A DNA stretch of 64,000 bases from Anoxybacillus ayderensis (GCF_000833605.1 NZ_JXTG01000012.1:1-64000); one strand, 5' to 3'. Shown: positions 17,594 through 26,750, numbered from the stretch's first letter. The notes: generated by a model not told the origin, from the letters alone. Made by a program: numbers and translations.

Positions 17594-18799
17594 TTATTTA
17601 CTTACTTCATCTTCTAATCGAGCTGGATATGTTGCTTCTTCGAATTTGTAAATGTAAATTTTCGCGTATTTGTTGTCCCCTTTTTCATCAAAGCTTACTT
17701 TTGTCACAACTCCTTCATAATCTTGAACGTTACGAACCGCTTCCGCTACTTGTTCACGGGAAGGAAGTTTGTTTCCGTTTGCTTTAATTGCTTCTTCAAT
17801 CGCTTTTAATAAAACACCCATCGCATCGTATCCGTAAGCGGAATACGATTCAATATTTTTGCCGAATTTTTGTTTATACTTTTCAGCAAACTGCTTTCCG
17901 GCCTCCGTCGCCGTTGCAATACCTGCTGCGGATGTAATGAATGTATTTTTCACTGCATCGCCCGCAATTTCAACAAGCGTTGACGAGTCCATCCCATCTC
18001 CGCCCATAAATGGTACATTAATACCTTTATCACGCGCTTGCTTAATTAACATGCCACCTTCTGTATACATACCACCGAAATAAACGAGATCCGGTTTTTT
18101 CGCGAGCACTTGGTTTAATACGCCATTAAAGTCTTTCTCGCCAATTGTAATTCCTTCAAATCCAACAATTTCAGCACCTGCTTCTTCCGCTCCTTTTTTA
18201 AACGCTTCTGCTAAGCCTGTGCCGTATGCTGTTTTATCTTGAATGATAAAAATTTTCTTTGCTCCTAATTTTTCAACAGCGAATTTTGCACCTGCAGGAC
18301 CTTGGAAATCGTCACGTGCACAAATGCGGTTCACCGTTTTTAAGCCTCGGTCAGTGACATCTGTTGCTGTATTTGCTGGAGAGACCATTGGGATGCTATA
18401 TTTTTCGTAAATTTCTGAGGATGGAATGGCAACACCTGAGTTCAAATGTCCAACTACACCTAAAACTTGCTGATCGGCCCCAATTAATTGAGCATTTGCT
18501 ACTCCTTTTTTCGGATCAGCTTGATCGTCATATGGAACGAGTTCTAATTTGAAACCTAACTTCTCGAATTTTTCTTTTTGCTCTTCTAACGCGAGTTGAG
18601 CCCCGAGTTTGATCGATTCTCCTAACGTTGCTGCTCCACCAGAAAGCGGACTTTGTGTGGCAATTTTAATGACTGTCCCCCCTCCAGATTCTCCACCGTT
18701 TTTTGCCGTTTCCGACGTTTTCTCTGCTGAACAGCCAGCTAACAAACCAATAGCTAAAGCAGCAGATGTGAAAATAGAAAGCGTCTTTTTCCCTTTCAT
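17594..18799 (-). CDS. livK: Branched-chain amino-acid binding lipoprotein LivK
   Basis: A 401-residue solute-binding protein. The N-terminus MKGKKTLSIFTSAALAIGLL is followed by the lipobox LAGC, so it is a lipid-anchored receptor on the outer face of the membrane. The mature part is the two-lobed type I binding fold: IKIATQSPLSGGAATLGESI, then GVVGHLNSGVAIP and VSPANTATD. It feeds LivHMGF. ATG at 18799 follows AGGGGGATTGAC. A sigma-A promoter and a CodY box lie immediately upstream, so the operon is probably repressed when branched-chain amino acids are plentiful. Confidence 0.93.
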   Translation of the reverse strand: MKGKKTLSIFTSAALAIGLLAGCSAEKTSETAKNGGESGGGTVIKIATQSPLSGGAATLGESIKLGAQLALEEQKEKFEKLGFKLELVPYDDQADPKKGVANAQLIGADQQVLGVVGHLNSGVAIPSSEIYEKYSIPMVSPANTATDVTDRGLKTVNRICARDDFQGPAGAKFAVEKLGAKKIFIIQDKTAYGTGLAEAFKKGAEEAGAEIVGFEGITIGEKDFNGVLNQVLAKKPDLVYFGGMYTEGGMLIKQARDKGINVPFMGGDGMDSSTLVEIAGDAVKNTFITSAAGIATATEAGKQFAEKYKQKFGKNIESYSAYGYDAMGVLLKAIEEAIKANGNKLPSREQVAEAVRNVQDYEGVVTKVSFDEKGDNKYAKIYIYKFEEATYPARLEDEVSK

Positions 18800-18814
18800 G
18801 TCAATCCCCCTTTT

Positions 18815-18829
18815 TATTTTCTGAAAATT
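18815..18829. promoter_or_regulatory. CodY box in the livK leader
   Basis: TATTTTCTGAAAATT matches the CodY consensus AATTTTCWGAAAATT at 14 of 15 positions. It lies between the promoter and the livK start, where CodY bound to branched-chain amino acids would block transcription. The rest of the leader repeats related half-sites. Confidence 0.72.
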
Positions 18830-18847
18830 TAATATTTTCACAAGAAT

Positions 18848-18876
18848 AATATAATATGAATTAACAGAATAGACAA
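18848..18876 (-). promoter_or_regulatory. Candidate sigma-A promoter of livKHMGF
   Basis: The minus strand has TTGTCT (-35), a 17-base spacer and TATATT (-10). The predicted transcription start is about 10-15 bases before the CodY box. Confidence 0.55.
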
Positions 18877-18916
18877 GACGTATTTTTGAAATTTAAAAGA
18901 AAAGACATATTTCAAC

Positions 18917-18942
18917 AAAAAACTGATCGTATTAACGATCAG
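18917..18942 (-). terminator. Second terminator downstream of xylH
   Basis: CTGATCGT / ACGATCAG with an ATTA loop is followed on the minus strand by six T residues. It is 140 bases beyond xylH and backs up the hairpin at 19038, insulating the liv promoter. Confidence 0.72.
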
Positions 18943-19037
18943 CTTCCCCACATCCCATTGAACAATGAAATGGGACATATGAAAATATTCCCCCCCTAAC
19001 AGTATATTTCTAAAACATTTCCATTTTCATACAAAAG

Positions 19038-19078
19038 AAGCGCTAGAAAGGCAGCATTTTCTGCCTTGCTAGACGCCC
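19038..19078 (-). terminator. Terminator immediately after xylH
   Basis: On the minus strand CTAGCAAGGCAG pairs with CTGCCTTTCTAG, with one internal mismatch, around an AAAATG loop. It is followed by TTCTTTTG. The stem begins a few bases after the xylH stop. Confidence 0.72.
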
Positions 19079-19082
19079 TTTG

Positions 19083-20252
19083 TTAATTCGCTTTTCGTTT
19101 TCGGCTAGCAATATCGATCCAAACGGCTAAAATTAAAATACTTCCTTTTACAATGTATTGCCAAAATGTTTCCATACCTAGCAGTGACATCCCGTTATCG
19201 AGCGACGTCATGACCATGGCTCCGATCATTGCACCGATAATTGTACCAGATCCACCCATTAACGACGTTCCACCGATGACGCAAGCAGCAATCGCATCTA
19301 GTTCGTACATTTGTCCCGCTGAAATAGTAGCTGATGATAAGCGTGCCGTTAACACGAGAGCCGCAATGGCAGAGAGCAATCCTGTAAAAACAAACAACAT
19401 CATCGTATGACGTTGAATGTTAATACCAGATAAACGAGCGGCTTCCACGTTGCCTCCAATTGCATATACATGACGACCAAATGTCGTTTTTGTCGCAATG
19501 AATGAAAAGATCAACGCGAGTGCAATAACAAAAATAATAGGAAAAGGGATCCCTTTATAACTGTTCATCGTCAAAACGAATAACAAAATAAGTACGCTAA
19601 TGACAAGTAGTTTAGCAATCTCAATCGGTAATGGTGAGACAGTAAAGCCGTATTGTTGCCGCGATTTTCGCTTACGGAACGTAGAAACAAATAAAGAAAC
19701 AATAGCGATCACCGCAAGCACGATCCCAAAGGCGTTTGTAAAATATGCGCTTCCTAAAGCGATAAATTGAGCATCAAAAATTGGGATAGTTGTTGATTTT
19801 GTAATCCCCATTAACGCCCCACGAAAAATCATCATCCCACCTAACGTCACGATAAACGCTGGAATCGCTCGATAAGCAACTAGCCATCCTTGAACAAAGC
19901 CGACAAGCGCTCCCGCAAGCAACGTGCATACGATGACAACAGATGTCGGCATTCCCATCCAGTTGCTTAAAATGGCTGCAATGCCGCCAGTTAATCCGAC
20001 GATCGAACCGACGGAAAGGTCAATATGCCCGGCAACGATGACGAGCACCATGCCAATTGCCAAAATAGCGGTAACCGACATTTGTGTAAATAAGTTGGAT
20101 AAATTTCGTGCGCTTAAAAATGTCTCATTTAGCATCCCAAAGAAAATCCAAATCGCAATGAGTGCACCGATCATCGTATAAGCACGAATATCTACTTTTC
20201 CAAATATATTTTTCTTCTTTTGTTGCTGTTCGATGACTGCTTTTACTTCCAT
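19083..20252 (-). CDS. xylH: D-xylose ABC transporter permease XylH
   Basis: A 389-residue permease with about ten to eleven membrane helices, close in length to E. coli XylH (393). Diagnostic segments are VIVAGHIDLSVGSIVGLTGG, the family motif in the second helix bundle, and the late CVIGGTSLMGGSGTIIGAMIGA loop. The arabinose permease AraH and ribose permease RbsC are shorter, near 320-330 residues, which supports a XylH assignment. It works with XylG and the XylF receptor. It starts 4 bases after xylG behind GGAGGGG and is followed by two terminators. Confidence 0.85.
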   Translation of the reverse strand: MEVKAVIEQQQKKKNIFGKVDIRAYTMIGALIAIWIFFGMLNETFLSARNLSNLFTQMSVTAILAIGMVLVIVAGHIDLSVGSIVGLTGGIAAILSNWMGMPTSVVIVCTLLAGALVGFVQGWLVAYRAIPAFIVTLGGMMIFRGALMGITKSTTIPIFDAQFIALGSAYFTNAFGIVLAVIAIVSLFVSTFRKRKSRQQYGFTVSPLPIEIAKLLVISVLILLFVLTMNSYKGIPFPIIFVIALALIFSFIATKTTFGRHVYAIGGNVEAARLSGINIQRHTMMLFVFTGLLSAIAALVLTARLSSATISAGQMYELDAIAACVIGGTSLMGGSGTIIGAMIGAMVMTSLDNGMSLLGMETFWQYIVKGSILILAVWIDIASRKRKAN

Positions 20253-20255
20253 GAC

Positions 20256-21764
20256 TCATTCCCCTCCTGTCGCTGCCATCATAATATTTTCTTGTGTTGC
20301 TTCATCGTGTGATAACTCTTTCACAATTCGTCCTTCACGCATAACATAAATACGATCGCTCATTCCTAAAATTTCTGGAAGCTCAGAAGAAATCATCATG
20401 ATGGCAACGCCTTCTTCTGCTAATTTATTCATTAAATGATAAATCTCATATTTTGCACCAACATCAATACCGCGTGTTGGCTCGTCTAATATTAAAAGCT
20501 TTGGCTTCGCCATTAACCATTTCGCTAATACGACTTTTTGTTGATTTCCTCCAGATAACGTACCAACAGCTGTTTCTAAAGACGCTGTTTTCGTTTTTAG
20601 TTCATCGACATACTTTTGACTCCACTTTAATTCTTCATTTTGATTAATGACTTGCCAACGGCTAATGTTTTTTAAACTTGCTAGTGTCGTGTTTGTTTTA
20701 ACATCCATTCCGAGTACAAGCCCTAACCTTTTTCGATCTTCTGTGACAAGTGCAATACCTGAACGAATAGCATCTTGTACCGAACGAATGTGCACTTGCT
20801 CTCCCTCCATCCATACTTCTCCTTCAGCTTTTCCTCCGTATGCACCGAACAAGCTCATCGCTAGTTCCGTTCGCCCGGCTCCCATCAAACCAGCAATTCC
20901 GACAATTTCCCCAGCACGAACAGTCATATGAATACCGTCATTGACTTTCATCGGTTTTTCTTTATGCCAAACGGAATAGTTTTTCACTTCTAATACGACA
21001 TGCCTTGGCGTTTTTTTGACGTACGGATAACGCTCTGTCAACTCGCGTCCAACCATGAGCGCAACAACTTCATCTTCATTCGTTTCTGCGCGTGAAAGTG
21101 TCGCAATAGATTTTCCGTCGCGCAATACGGTGATCGAATCTGCTAATCGAAATACTTCTGGCATTTTATGAGAAATATAAATACACGCAACTCCTTGTGC
21201 CCGTAGCTGTTCTAAAATACCCATTAAAATTTCAACTTCGCTTTCGGTTAAAGCTGCCGTAGGTTCATCTAAAATTAAAATGTTTGCTTGTTTTGCGAGC
21301 GCCTTTGCGATTTCAACTAATTGCTGTTGACCTATGCCAAGTGAATGGATTTTTGTTTGTGGAGAAATTGTTAATCCGACTTTCTTTAACCATGTTTCTG
21401 CTTCATAATACAATTGATCCCATTGAATGATACCGAATTTACGTGGTTCGCGTCCTAAAAAAATGTTTTCGCCAACCGTCATTTCTTTTACGAGTGCGAG
21501 CTCCTGGTGGATGATCGCAATGCCTGCCTGTTCCGCATCAACAATATTTCGAAACGAGACCGGTTTACCATCAATACGAATTTCACCATCATACGTGCCA
21601 GCTGGATATAGTCCGCTTAACACTTTCATCAACGTCGATTTTCCAGCACCATTTTCGCCACAAAGCGCATGAATTTCTCCCTTTTTCACTTTGAAACTAA
21701 CGCGGTCAAGCGCTTTCACACCGGGAAACTCTTTTGTAATATTCATCATTTCTAACGCATACAT
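20256..21764 (-). CDS. xylG: D-xylose ABC transporter ATPase XylG (double ABC domain)
   Basis: A 502-residue ATPase with two fused ABC modules. The first has CGENGAGKSTLMK, LGIGQQQLVEIAKAL and LILDEPTAALTESE. The second has the variant Walker A GLMGAGRTELAMS, then LSGGNQQKVVLAKWLM and LLILDEPTRGIDVG. This layout is standard for the sugar importers XylG, RbsA and MglA. ATG at 21764 is chosen from the GGGAGTG site upstream; the frame opens 15 codons earlier. A stem-loop separates it from xylF. Confidence 0.87.
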   Translation of the reverse strand: MYALEMMNITKEFPGVKALDRVSFKVKKGEIHALCGENGAGKSTLMKVLSGLYPAGTYDGEIRIDGKPVSFRNIVDAEQAGIAIIHQELALVKEMTVGENIFLGREPRKFGIIQWDQLYYEAETWLKKVGLTISPQTKIHSLGIGQQQLVEIAKALAKQANILILDEPTAALTESEVEILMGILEQLRAQGVACIYISHKMPEVFRLADSITVLRDGKSIATLSRAETNEDEVVALMVGRELTERYPYVKKTPRHVVLEVKNYSVWHKEKPMKVNDGIHMTVRAGEIVGIAGLMGAGRTELAMSLFGAYGGKAEGEVWMEGEQVHIRSVQDAIRSGIALVTEDRKRLGLVLGMDVKTNTTLASLKNISRWQVINQNEELKWSQKYVDELKTKTASLETAVGTLSGGNQQKVVLAKWLMAKPKLLILDEPTRGIDVGAKYEIYHLMNKLAEEGVAIMMISSELPEILGMSDRIYVMREGRIVKELSHDEATQENIMMAATGGE

Positions 21765-21792
21765 TCGTTTCACTCCCGTTGTATCATGTTGA

Positions 21793-21827
21793 AAATAAGG
21801 GTCTGGCAAAGCCAGCCCCTTGTTTTC
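21793..21827 (-). terminator. Hairpin between xylF and xylG
   Basis: On the minus strand AAGGGGCTGGC pairs with GCCAGACCCTT (one mismatch) around a TTT loop. It lies right after the xylF stop. It probably stabilises xylF mRNA or partly terminates, so that receptor exceeds ATPase, the same design as at livK. Confidence 0.6.
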
Positions 21828-22908
21828 ATTGTTTTGGCCATTGATCTTTCGGTACGTTTTTGAATACGTCCTCTAATTTGTGATATCCATCTTTAATGAC
21901 TGTATCTAATACGTTGTCTTTTGTTACCGCAATCGGATCAAGCAAAACAGATGGAACGTCAATTTTACCGTTTGACACAGTTTGATTCGTTTCGATTTTC
22001 TCACCTTTCGCTAAAGCAACAGCCATCTCCGCTGCTTTTGTTGCAATGGCTTTAATTGGTTTATATACTGTCATCGTTTGAGTGCCTTCAACGATACGTT
22101 GGAGTGCTGCCAAGTCAGCATCTTGTCCAGAAACAGGTACTTTTCCTGCCAATCCTTGCGCGGCTAGTGCTTGGATGACGCCACCTGCTGTTCCGTCATT
22201 CGCTGCAACAACGGCTTGAATGTTATTATTGTTTGCTGTTAATGCGTTTTCCATATTTTTTAACGCTTCTTCTGGTTTCCAATCTTTTGAGAACTGATCG
22301 TAAACAATTTTAATGTCGCCTTTTTCCTCAAGCGGCTTTAATACGTTCATCGCTCCTTGGCGGAATAAATGGGCGTTGTTATCTGTATCTGCTCCACCGA
22401 TGTAAACGTAATTTCCTTTTGGTGCTCTCTCTACAATCGCCTGTGCTTGCATTTCACCGACGCGCACATTGTCAAATGAAACATAATAATCAACATCTGC
22501 GTTTTTTATTAATCGATCATACGCTATTACAGGAATTCCTTCTTTATGTGCTTTATCTACAATTGGAGCAGAGGCTTCGGCGTTGTGGGGTATCACAACA
22601 AGAACATCTACTCCTTCGGAAATGAGCTGTTCAGCTTGGCTCAATTGCACAGCATCATCCCCATTTGCCGCTAACGTTTTTACTTCTCCTCCAAGCTCTT
22701 TCACTTTTGCCTCAAACAATTCTTTATCCCTCTGCCAACGTTCTTCCTTCAGTGTGTCCATAGAAAGTCCTATGACAATTTTGTCATCGTCTTTTTTCGA
22801 CGATTCGCTTCCCCCTTCGTTTCCTGAAGATACAACTCCACACGCTGTTAATGCGGAGGCTAGAACAAATGTTGCCGCCCCTTTCGCGACATGTTTCCAC
22901 CATTTCAC
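21826..22908 (-). CDS. xylF: D-xylose-binding lipoprotein XylF
   Basis: A 360-residue sugar-binding protein. A short N-terminal helix ends at the lipobox LTAC, followed by a Gly/Ser/Glu linker, so it is a lipoprotein. The mature part matches E. coli XylF almost step for step: ERWQRDKELF, NGDDAVQLSQAEQLI, GVDVLVVIPHNAEA, YYVSFDNVRVGE and SGQDADLAALQRI. This argues for D-xylose rather than arabinose or ribose as ligand. GTG at 22908 is preferred because GGGGGAA lies 6-7 bases upstream. Two cre-like sites lie upstream, so catabolite repression by CcpA is likely. Confidence 0.87.
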   Translation of the reverse strand: MKWWKHVAKGAATFVLASALTACGVVSSGNEGGSESSKKDDDKIVIGLSMDTLKEERWQRDKELFEAKVKELGGEVKTLAANGDDAVQLSQAEQLISEGVDVLVVIPHNAEASAPIVDKAHKEGIPVIAYDRLIKNADVDYYVSFDNVRVGEMQAQAIVERAPKGNYVYIGGADTDNNAHLFRQGAMNVLKPLEEKGDIKIVYDQFSKDWKPEEALKNMENALTANNNNIQAVVAANDGTAGGVIQALAAQGLAGKVPVSGQDADLAALQRIVEGTQTMTVYKPIKAIATKAAEMAVALAKGEKIETNQTVSNGKIDVPSVLLDPIAVTKDNVLDTVIKDGYHKLEDVFKNVPKDQWPKQ

Positions 22909-22963
22909 ATGTATTCCCCCTTGTTTTTCATATCGTTTACATGTTAAGCGTACCACAAAGAAA

Positions 22964-22977
22964 AGAAAGCGTTTTCT
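22964..22977. promoter_or_regulatory. cre-like site upstream of xylF
   Basis: AGAAAGCGTTTTCT is a near-palindrome centred on CG and resembles the CcpA cre consensus, with one main deviation (A where a conserved T/A-TG step is expected). It lies about 55-70 bases upstream of the xylF start. Confidence 0.5.
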
Positions 22978-23013
22978 TTGTTTTCTTCACTTATTTGCGA
23001 TATATTCGCACAA

Positions 23014-23028
23014 TTTAAGCGTTTTCAT
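23014..23028. promoter_or_regulatory. Second cre-like site upstream of xylF
   Basis: TTTAAGCGTTTTCAT, read on the minus strand as ATGAAAACGCTTAAA, fits the cre consensus WTGNAANCGNWNNCW with one mismatch. With the site at 22964 it forms a pair about 50 bases apart between the regulator's terminator and xylF. Confidence 0.5.
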
Positions 23029-23070
23029 GAGTGCGAAAAAGAACAAATTAGCATTTTTTTGTGATAAGAC

Positions 23071-23102
23071 AAAAAAATGCGAGCGCTTTATAGACGCTCG
23101 CA
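23071..23102 (-). terminator. Terminator of the sensor-kinase-regulator operon
   Basis: TGCGAGCG / CGCTCGCA form an 8-bp GC-rich stem that includes the regulator's stop codon and is followed on the minus strand by seven T residues. It separates the regulatory operon from xylFGH. Confidence 0.85.
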
Positions 23103-24320
23103 CACTTCTTGTCGATATTCTGTCGGTGTCATATTTGTCACTTTTTTAAACACACGGCTAAAATAGTTCGGATCTTTATATCCAACGCGATAACATGCTT
23201 CTTTCACCGTTAATCCTTCATCACGCATCAACTGTTTCGCTTTTTCAATGCGCAAATGTGTTAAGTAGTCGATGAACGTTTGACCTGTTTCTTTTTTAAA
23301 TAGTTTACTAAAGTAATACGGTGTTAAATGGACATATTTTGCTACTTCTTCAAGCGTGACATCATAGCAATAGTTTTCGTGCAAAAACATTTCGACTTGC
23401 TCAATGACATTGCCATTTGTCTTTATATGAATTTGTTCCACTTCGTCCGTTATCGGAACATCATCAATATGTATCGCTCGACTAAATGATGATACATAAC
23501 GTACCGCGGTCCACGCCTCTTTATATGAACGCTTCAAACCATCCACTCCCGAGCGAATCGTACCAATCCCTATCTTTACACGCTGTTGCAATGCTTTCTC
23601 AAGCTGTTTTAACAACGATTGAGCGAAAGAAATGATCCGTTCATGTTGTTCAGCCTCAATAAAAATAGCCATTTGCCTTTGGCTAAGCGGGCTACATAAA
23701 CAACGTCGCTGTTGTTTTATACATTGTTTCACTATTTCTTCCCACTTTTCACGCTCAGACGCATCACTTTTTTCTAATTCAATAACCATTGCATATCCCT
23801 TTTCAAATTCCATGCCGGTAAATGTATGTGCAGAACATTCATCCATTTTCCCCATTAACAACCATGTCCAAGCTGTCTCACTTAGCGCTTGCAGCTGAAC
23901 GAGTTTTTCACGAGCTGTTAATTGCTGTTCACGCATCGCTTGTTCTTTCGTAATTTGATGTAACAATTTTTGCAACAGCTCGACGATTTGTTGCTTTTTA
24001 GCCGGTTTTAACACGTATTCGATAACACCTAAAGAAATCGCTTCTTTCGCATATGTAAAGTAATCATATGCTGTTAAAATGACAATTTTTGATTGCGCAT
24101 CTATTTTACGTATTTCTGCAATTGCTTCTAGTCCTTGAATGCCCGGCATTTTAATATCCATAAAAATGATATGTGGACGATGTTGTTCCACTTGCTGAAT
24201 CGCACTTCGACCATGTTCAGCATGAAAAATAGTAAACGTCTGTGGAAATGCGCGCTCAATCATCAATTGCAACCCTTCACGCTCTAGCGGCTCATCATCA
24301 GCAATAAGTAGCTTGTACAT
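23088..24320 (-). CDS. YesN-type response regulator (REC plus AraC HTH)
   Basis: A 410-residue regulator. Residues 1-120 are a receiver domain with the acidic pocket ADDEP, the phosphoacceptor Asp55 in IIFMDIKMPG and the conserved threonine/lysine in LTAYD and VLKPAKK. Residues about 310-410 are an AraC-type double helix-turn-helix (YFSKLFKKETGQTFIDYL and VGYKDPNYFSRVFKK). The start overlaps the kinase stop by about 23 bases. By analogy with the XylFII-LytS/YesN system of Clostridium beijerinckii, it should activate xylFGH, which lies directly downstream in the same orientation. Confidence 0.86.
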   Translation of the reverse strand: MYKLLIADDEPLEREGLQLMIERAFPQTFTIFHAEHGRSAIQQVEQHRPHIIFMDIKMPGIQGLEAIAEIRKIDAQSKIVILTAYDYFTYAKEAISLGVIEYVLKPAKKQQIVELLQKLLHQITKEQAMREQQLTAREKLVQLQALSETAWTWLLMGKMDECSAHTFTGMEFEKGYAMVIELEKSDASEREKWEEIVKQCIKQQRRCLCSPLSQRQMAIFIEAEQHERIISFAQSLLKQLEKALQQRVKIGIGTIRSGVDGLKRSYKEAWTAVRYVSSFSRAIHIDDVPITDEVEQIHIKTNGNVIEQVEMFLHENYCYDVTLEEVAKYVHLTPYYFSKLFKKETGQTFIDYLTHLRIEKAKQLMRDEGLTVKEACYRVGYKDPNYFSRVFKKVTNMTPTEYRQEVCERL

Positions 24321-25737
24321 CGCTCTCCCTCCTCGGCAGTCGTAAAATAATGGCTGTGCCTTCGTTTGGTGCGCTTTTTATATCAAGTATTTTCTCTACC
24401 CCATAAAAAAGTTGCAGACGTCGTAGCACGTTTTCTAATCCAAGTCCAGTGGAATGACCTGTTTTTGTTAATGAATATGATGCGTTCATAATCGCTCGTT
24501 GTACGTCGTACGGCATCCCTACACCGTTATCTGCGATAGTTACTTGAATGCAATTTCTTTTTTCTTCAATGATTAATTGAATGTTCGCTCCTTCTTCCAT
24601 TCCTTCGATACCATGAATAAAAGCGTTCTCAATCAGTGGCTGCAACGTTAAACAAGGGATCGGCTGGTCTAAACATGATTCATCTATTTCGAGTTGAAAC
24701 GTCACACGATCGCGAAAACGGGCTTTTTGAATAGCAAAATACTCCTTTGCATGCTCTACTTCTTCACGTAACGTAACAGGCTGATCGAGCTTTCGTAAGT
24801 TGTATCGCAACAAGTTCGACGTGGATACGGTGAGTTCACTTGTCTTTTCTGCCCCTTCGATATAAGCAAGTTTTGAAATGACGTTTAGCGTATTAAATAA
24901 AAAGTGAGGATTAATTTGACTTTGGAGCGCTTTTAGCTCTAACTCTCGAACAAGTTTTTCTTTTTCTAATATTTCCATATTTTTAGAGATTAATATACGC
25001 AAATTTTCAATCATATGTTGAAATGTTTTACCGAGTAAACCGATTTCATCATATCCATCAAAGCGGGGGATTCGCGTGTCCAGTTGACCCGCTGAGATGT
25101 TTTTCGCCGCATGAACAAGATGATGAATCGGAATGACGATCGTTCGTGATAACCATATTGCAAATACGATGCTTAAAATCGTTGTTAAAATAAACAGCAT
25201 CCCACCTAATTCATTCATTCGTGCTGTATGTTGTAACATTTGCTTATACACCGGTTGATATAAGCTTAGTTCAACATCAACAAGCGCTTGGCTATCTTCT
25301 CGAATAAATGAAGCAATTTTTTCAATTTCGTTATATTGGTCAGCATATCCTGTGAGGTGTTTGTTTACAAGTTGATTTATGATTGACTGTTCCCTTTGCA
25401 AAAACACACTTAGCATATTTTTATAGTTTTCGAGTATAAAAGCGTCATCTCCTTCTAGTTTTCTTTCAGTTAGCAAACTTTGTAGCATCTCCAATTTTTT
25501 TTTATGCTCAATTAACTCTTTATAGCTATTTTCATCTTGATGAATTAAATAACTGCTTAAAAAACGCACATTTTCTTGTGTTTCAAGCGAAATTTGTTTA
25601 TATAAAAAAATGCGCTGCATCATGACATCGTAACTTTCTTGTACCTTTTTTCCACTTTGAAAAATAAAAAACGCGATACAATTCAATAAAAGAACGAGAA
25701 GTGGAATAAAAACAAACAATTTCGTTCGGATTTTCAT
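24298..25737 (-). CDS. LytS/YesM-type sensor histidine kinase
   Basis: A 479-residue membrane kinase. It has a signal-anchor helix at about residues 7-27, an extracytoplasmic helical domain, a second helix at about 178-198 and a HAMP linker. The His_kinase motif follows in SQINPHFLFNTLN, where the histidine is phosphorylated, then an ATPase domain with ENAFIHG, DNGVGM and GLGLENV. The start overlaps the stop of the sugar-binding protein by four bases (ATGA), so sensor and receptor are co-translated. The large outer domain probably docks with that anchored binding protein. Confidence 0.86.
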   Translation of the reverse strand: MKIRTKLFVFIPLLVLLLNCIAFFIFQSGKKVQESYDVMMQRIFLYKQISLETQENVRFLSSYLIHQDENSYKELIEHKKKLEMLQSLLTERKLEGDDAFILENYKNMLSVFLQREQSIINQLVNKHLTGYADQYNEIEKIASFIREDSQALVDVELSLYQPVYKQMLQHTARMNELGGMLFILTTILSIVFAIWLSRTIVIPIHHLVHAAKNISAGQLDTRIPRFDGYDEIGLLGKTFQHMIENLRILISKNMEILEKEKLVRELELKALQSQINPHFLFNTLNVISKLAYIEGAEKTSELTVSTSNLLRYNLRKLDQPVTLREEVEHAKEYFAIQKARFRDRVTFQLEIDESCLDQPIPCLTLQPLIENAFIHGIEGMEEGANIQLIIEEKRNCIQVTIADNGVGMPYDVQRAIMNASYSLTKTGHSTGLGLENVLRRLQLFYGVEKILDIKSAPNEGTAIILRLPRRESDVQATYC

Positions 25738-26720
25738 TTGTTTCTCCCCTGCTGAACGTTTTGACGGTCGATGACTTCAATCGCTGTAAAATGTTCTTTA
25801 TCAATTTGTTTGCCAGAAAGATGGTCAACCATTAATTTGACTGCTGAATATCCCATATCGTAAGGTTTTTGGACGACCGTAGCCACAATGTCCCCTTCTT
25901 TGATCGCTTCCATTGTTTCTTCCACATCGTCAAAACCGAAAATTTGAATGTTTTCACGATGTAAGTTTTTTACCGCCATTCGAATACCGATCGCATCGAG
26001 CGCACTCGTGCCGACCATAACAGAAATATTCGGATGTTTGCGCAACATTTGTTCCGCTTGAATCGAGGCTTGAATGCGAGAAATGTTCGATGATGTAACG
26101 GAAACAACTTGTAAGCGCGGATGCTCAGCAATAACAGATAAAAACCCTTGCAAACGTAGACGTTGGTTTTCTGATGTATCGGTTCCAATGATTACTCCAA
26201 TCGCTCGCTCTCCTTCTACGCGAGAAACAACTGCCCTTCCAAGCAGCTGACCTGCTTCAAAATTATTTGTTCCAACATAAGCGATGCGTCGGCTTTTTGG
26301 GGCGTCAGCATCAATTGTAATCACAGGGATATTTCGCGAAATAGCTTTGTCGATCAGCGGTGTAAACGCTTCGTCTTTTAAATTTTGAACAATGATGCCA
26401 TCCACCCGGGAAGCAATCGCTTTTTCTAGCAATTTTACTTGTTCATCAATGCTTGTTTGAAGTGGACCAGTATATTCAATATTGATATTATACTGTTTTG
26501 CCGCCTCTTTTGCTCCATTCTCAATTTTTCTCCAATATGGATTATCAAATACTTGGGATATTAAAACAATATGTGGATATTGCGACATGTGTTTCGGCTG
26601 ATATTGCAAACGAGCAACAGTCCTTTCTAGTTGCTGTGTCACAATAATGAAGTAGAAAAATACGTACAGAAATAAAACAAACAAACCAATTAAAATAATT
26701 GTCCATTTTTTTTGCGCCAT
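25734..26720 (-). CDS. Membrane-anchored sugar-binding sensor protein (XylFII/AraP-like)
   Basis: A 328-residue protein with an uncleaved N-terminal helix (IILIGLFVLFLYVFFYF) instead of a lipobox, followed by a periplasmic-binding type I domain of the RbsB/LacI class (IVLISQVFDNPYWRKIENG, DGIIVQNLKDEAFTPLIDKA, TIDADAP and FGFDDVEE). An anchored binding protein next to a LytS-type kinase is the signature of three-component systems such as XylFII-LytS-YesN and Geobacillus AraPST. The ligand is inferred as D-xylose from the neighbouring xylFGH. ATG at 26720 follows TTAGGTG; a cre-like site lies upstream. Confidence 0.83.
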   Translation of the reverse strand: MAQKKWTIILIGLFVLFLYVFFYFIIVTQQLERTVARLQYQPKHMSQYPHIVLISQVFDNPYWRKIENGAKEAAKQYNINIEYTGPLQTSIDEQVKLLEKAIASRVDGIIVQNLKDEAFTPLIDKAISRNIPVITIDADAPKSRRIAYVGTNNFEAGQLLGRAVVSRVEGERAIGVIIGTDTSENQRLRLQGFLSVIAEHPRLQVVSVTSSNISRIQASIQAEQMLRKHPNISVMVGTSALDAIGIRMAVKNLHRENIQIFGFDDVEETMEAIKEGDIVATVVQKPYDMGYSAVKLMVDHLSGKQIDKEHFTAIEVIDRQNVQQGRNK

Positions 26721-26750
26721 TGTCTTCACCTAATTTTACTATAATTCGTT

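Noticed and set aside
19083-22908. Arabinose (AraEGH-type) transporter instead of xylose
   Set aside because: The binding protein follows E. coli XylF motif by motif and the permease has XylH length; AraH/RbsC-type permeases are shorter.
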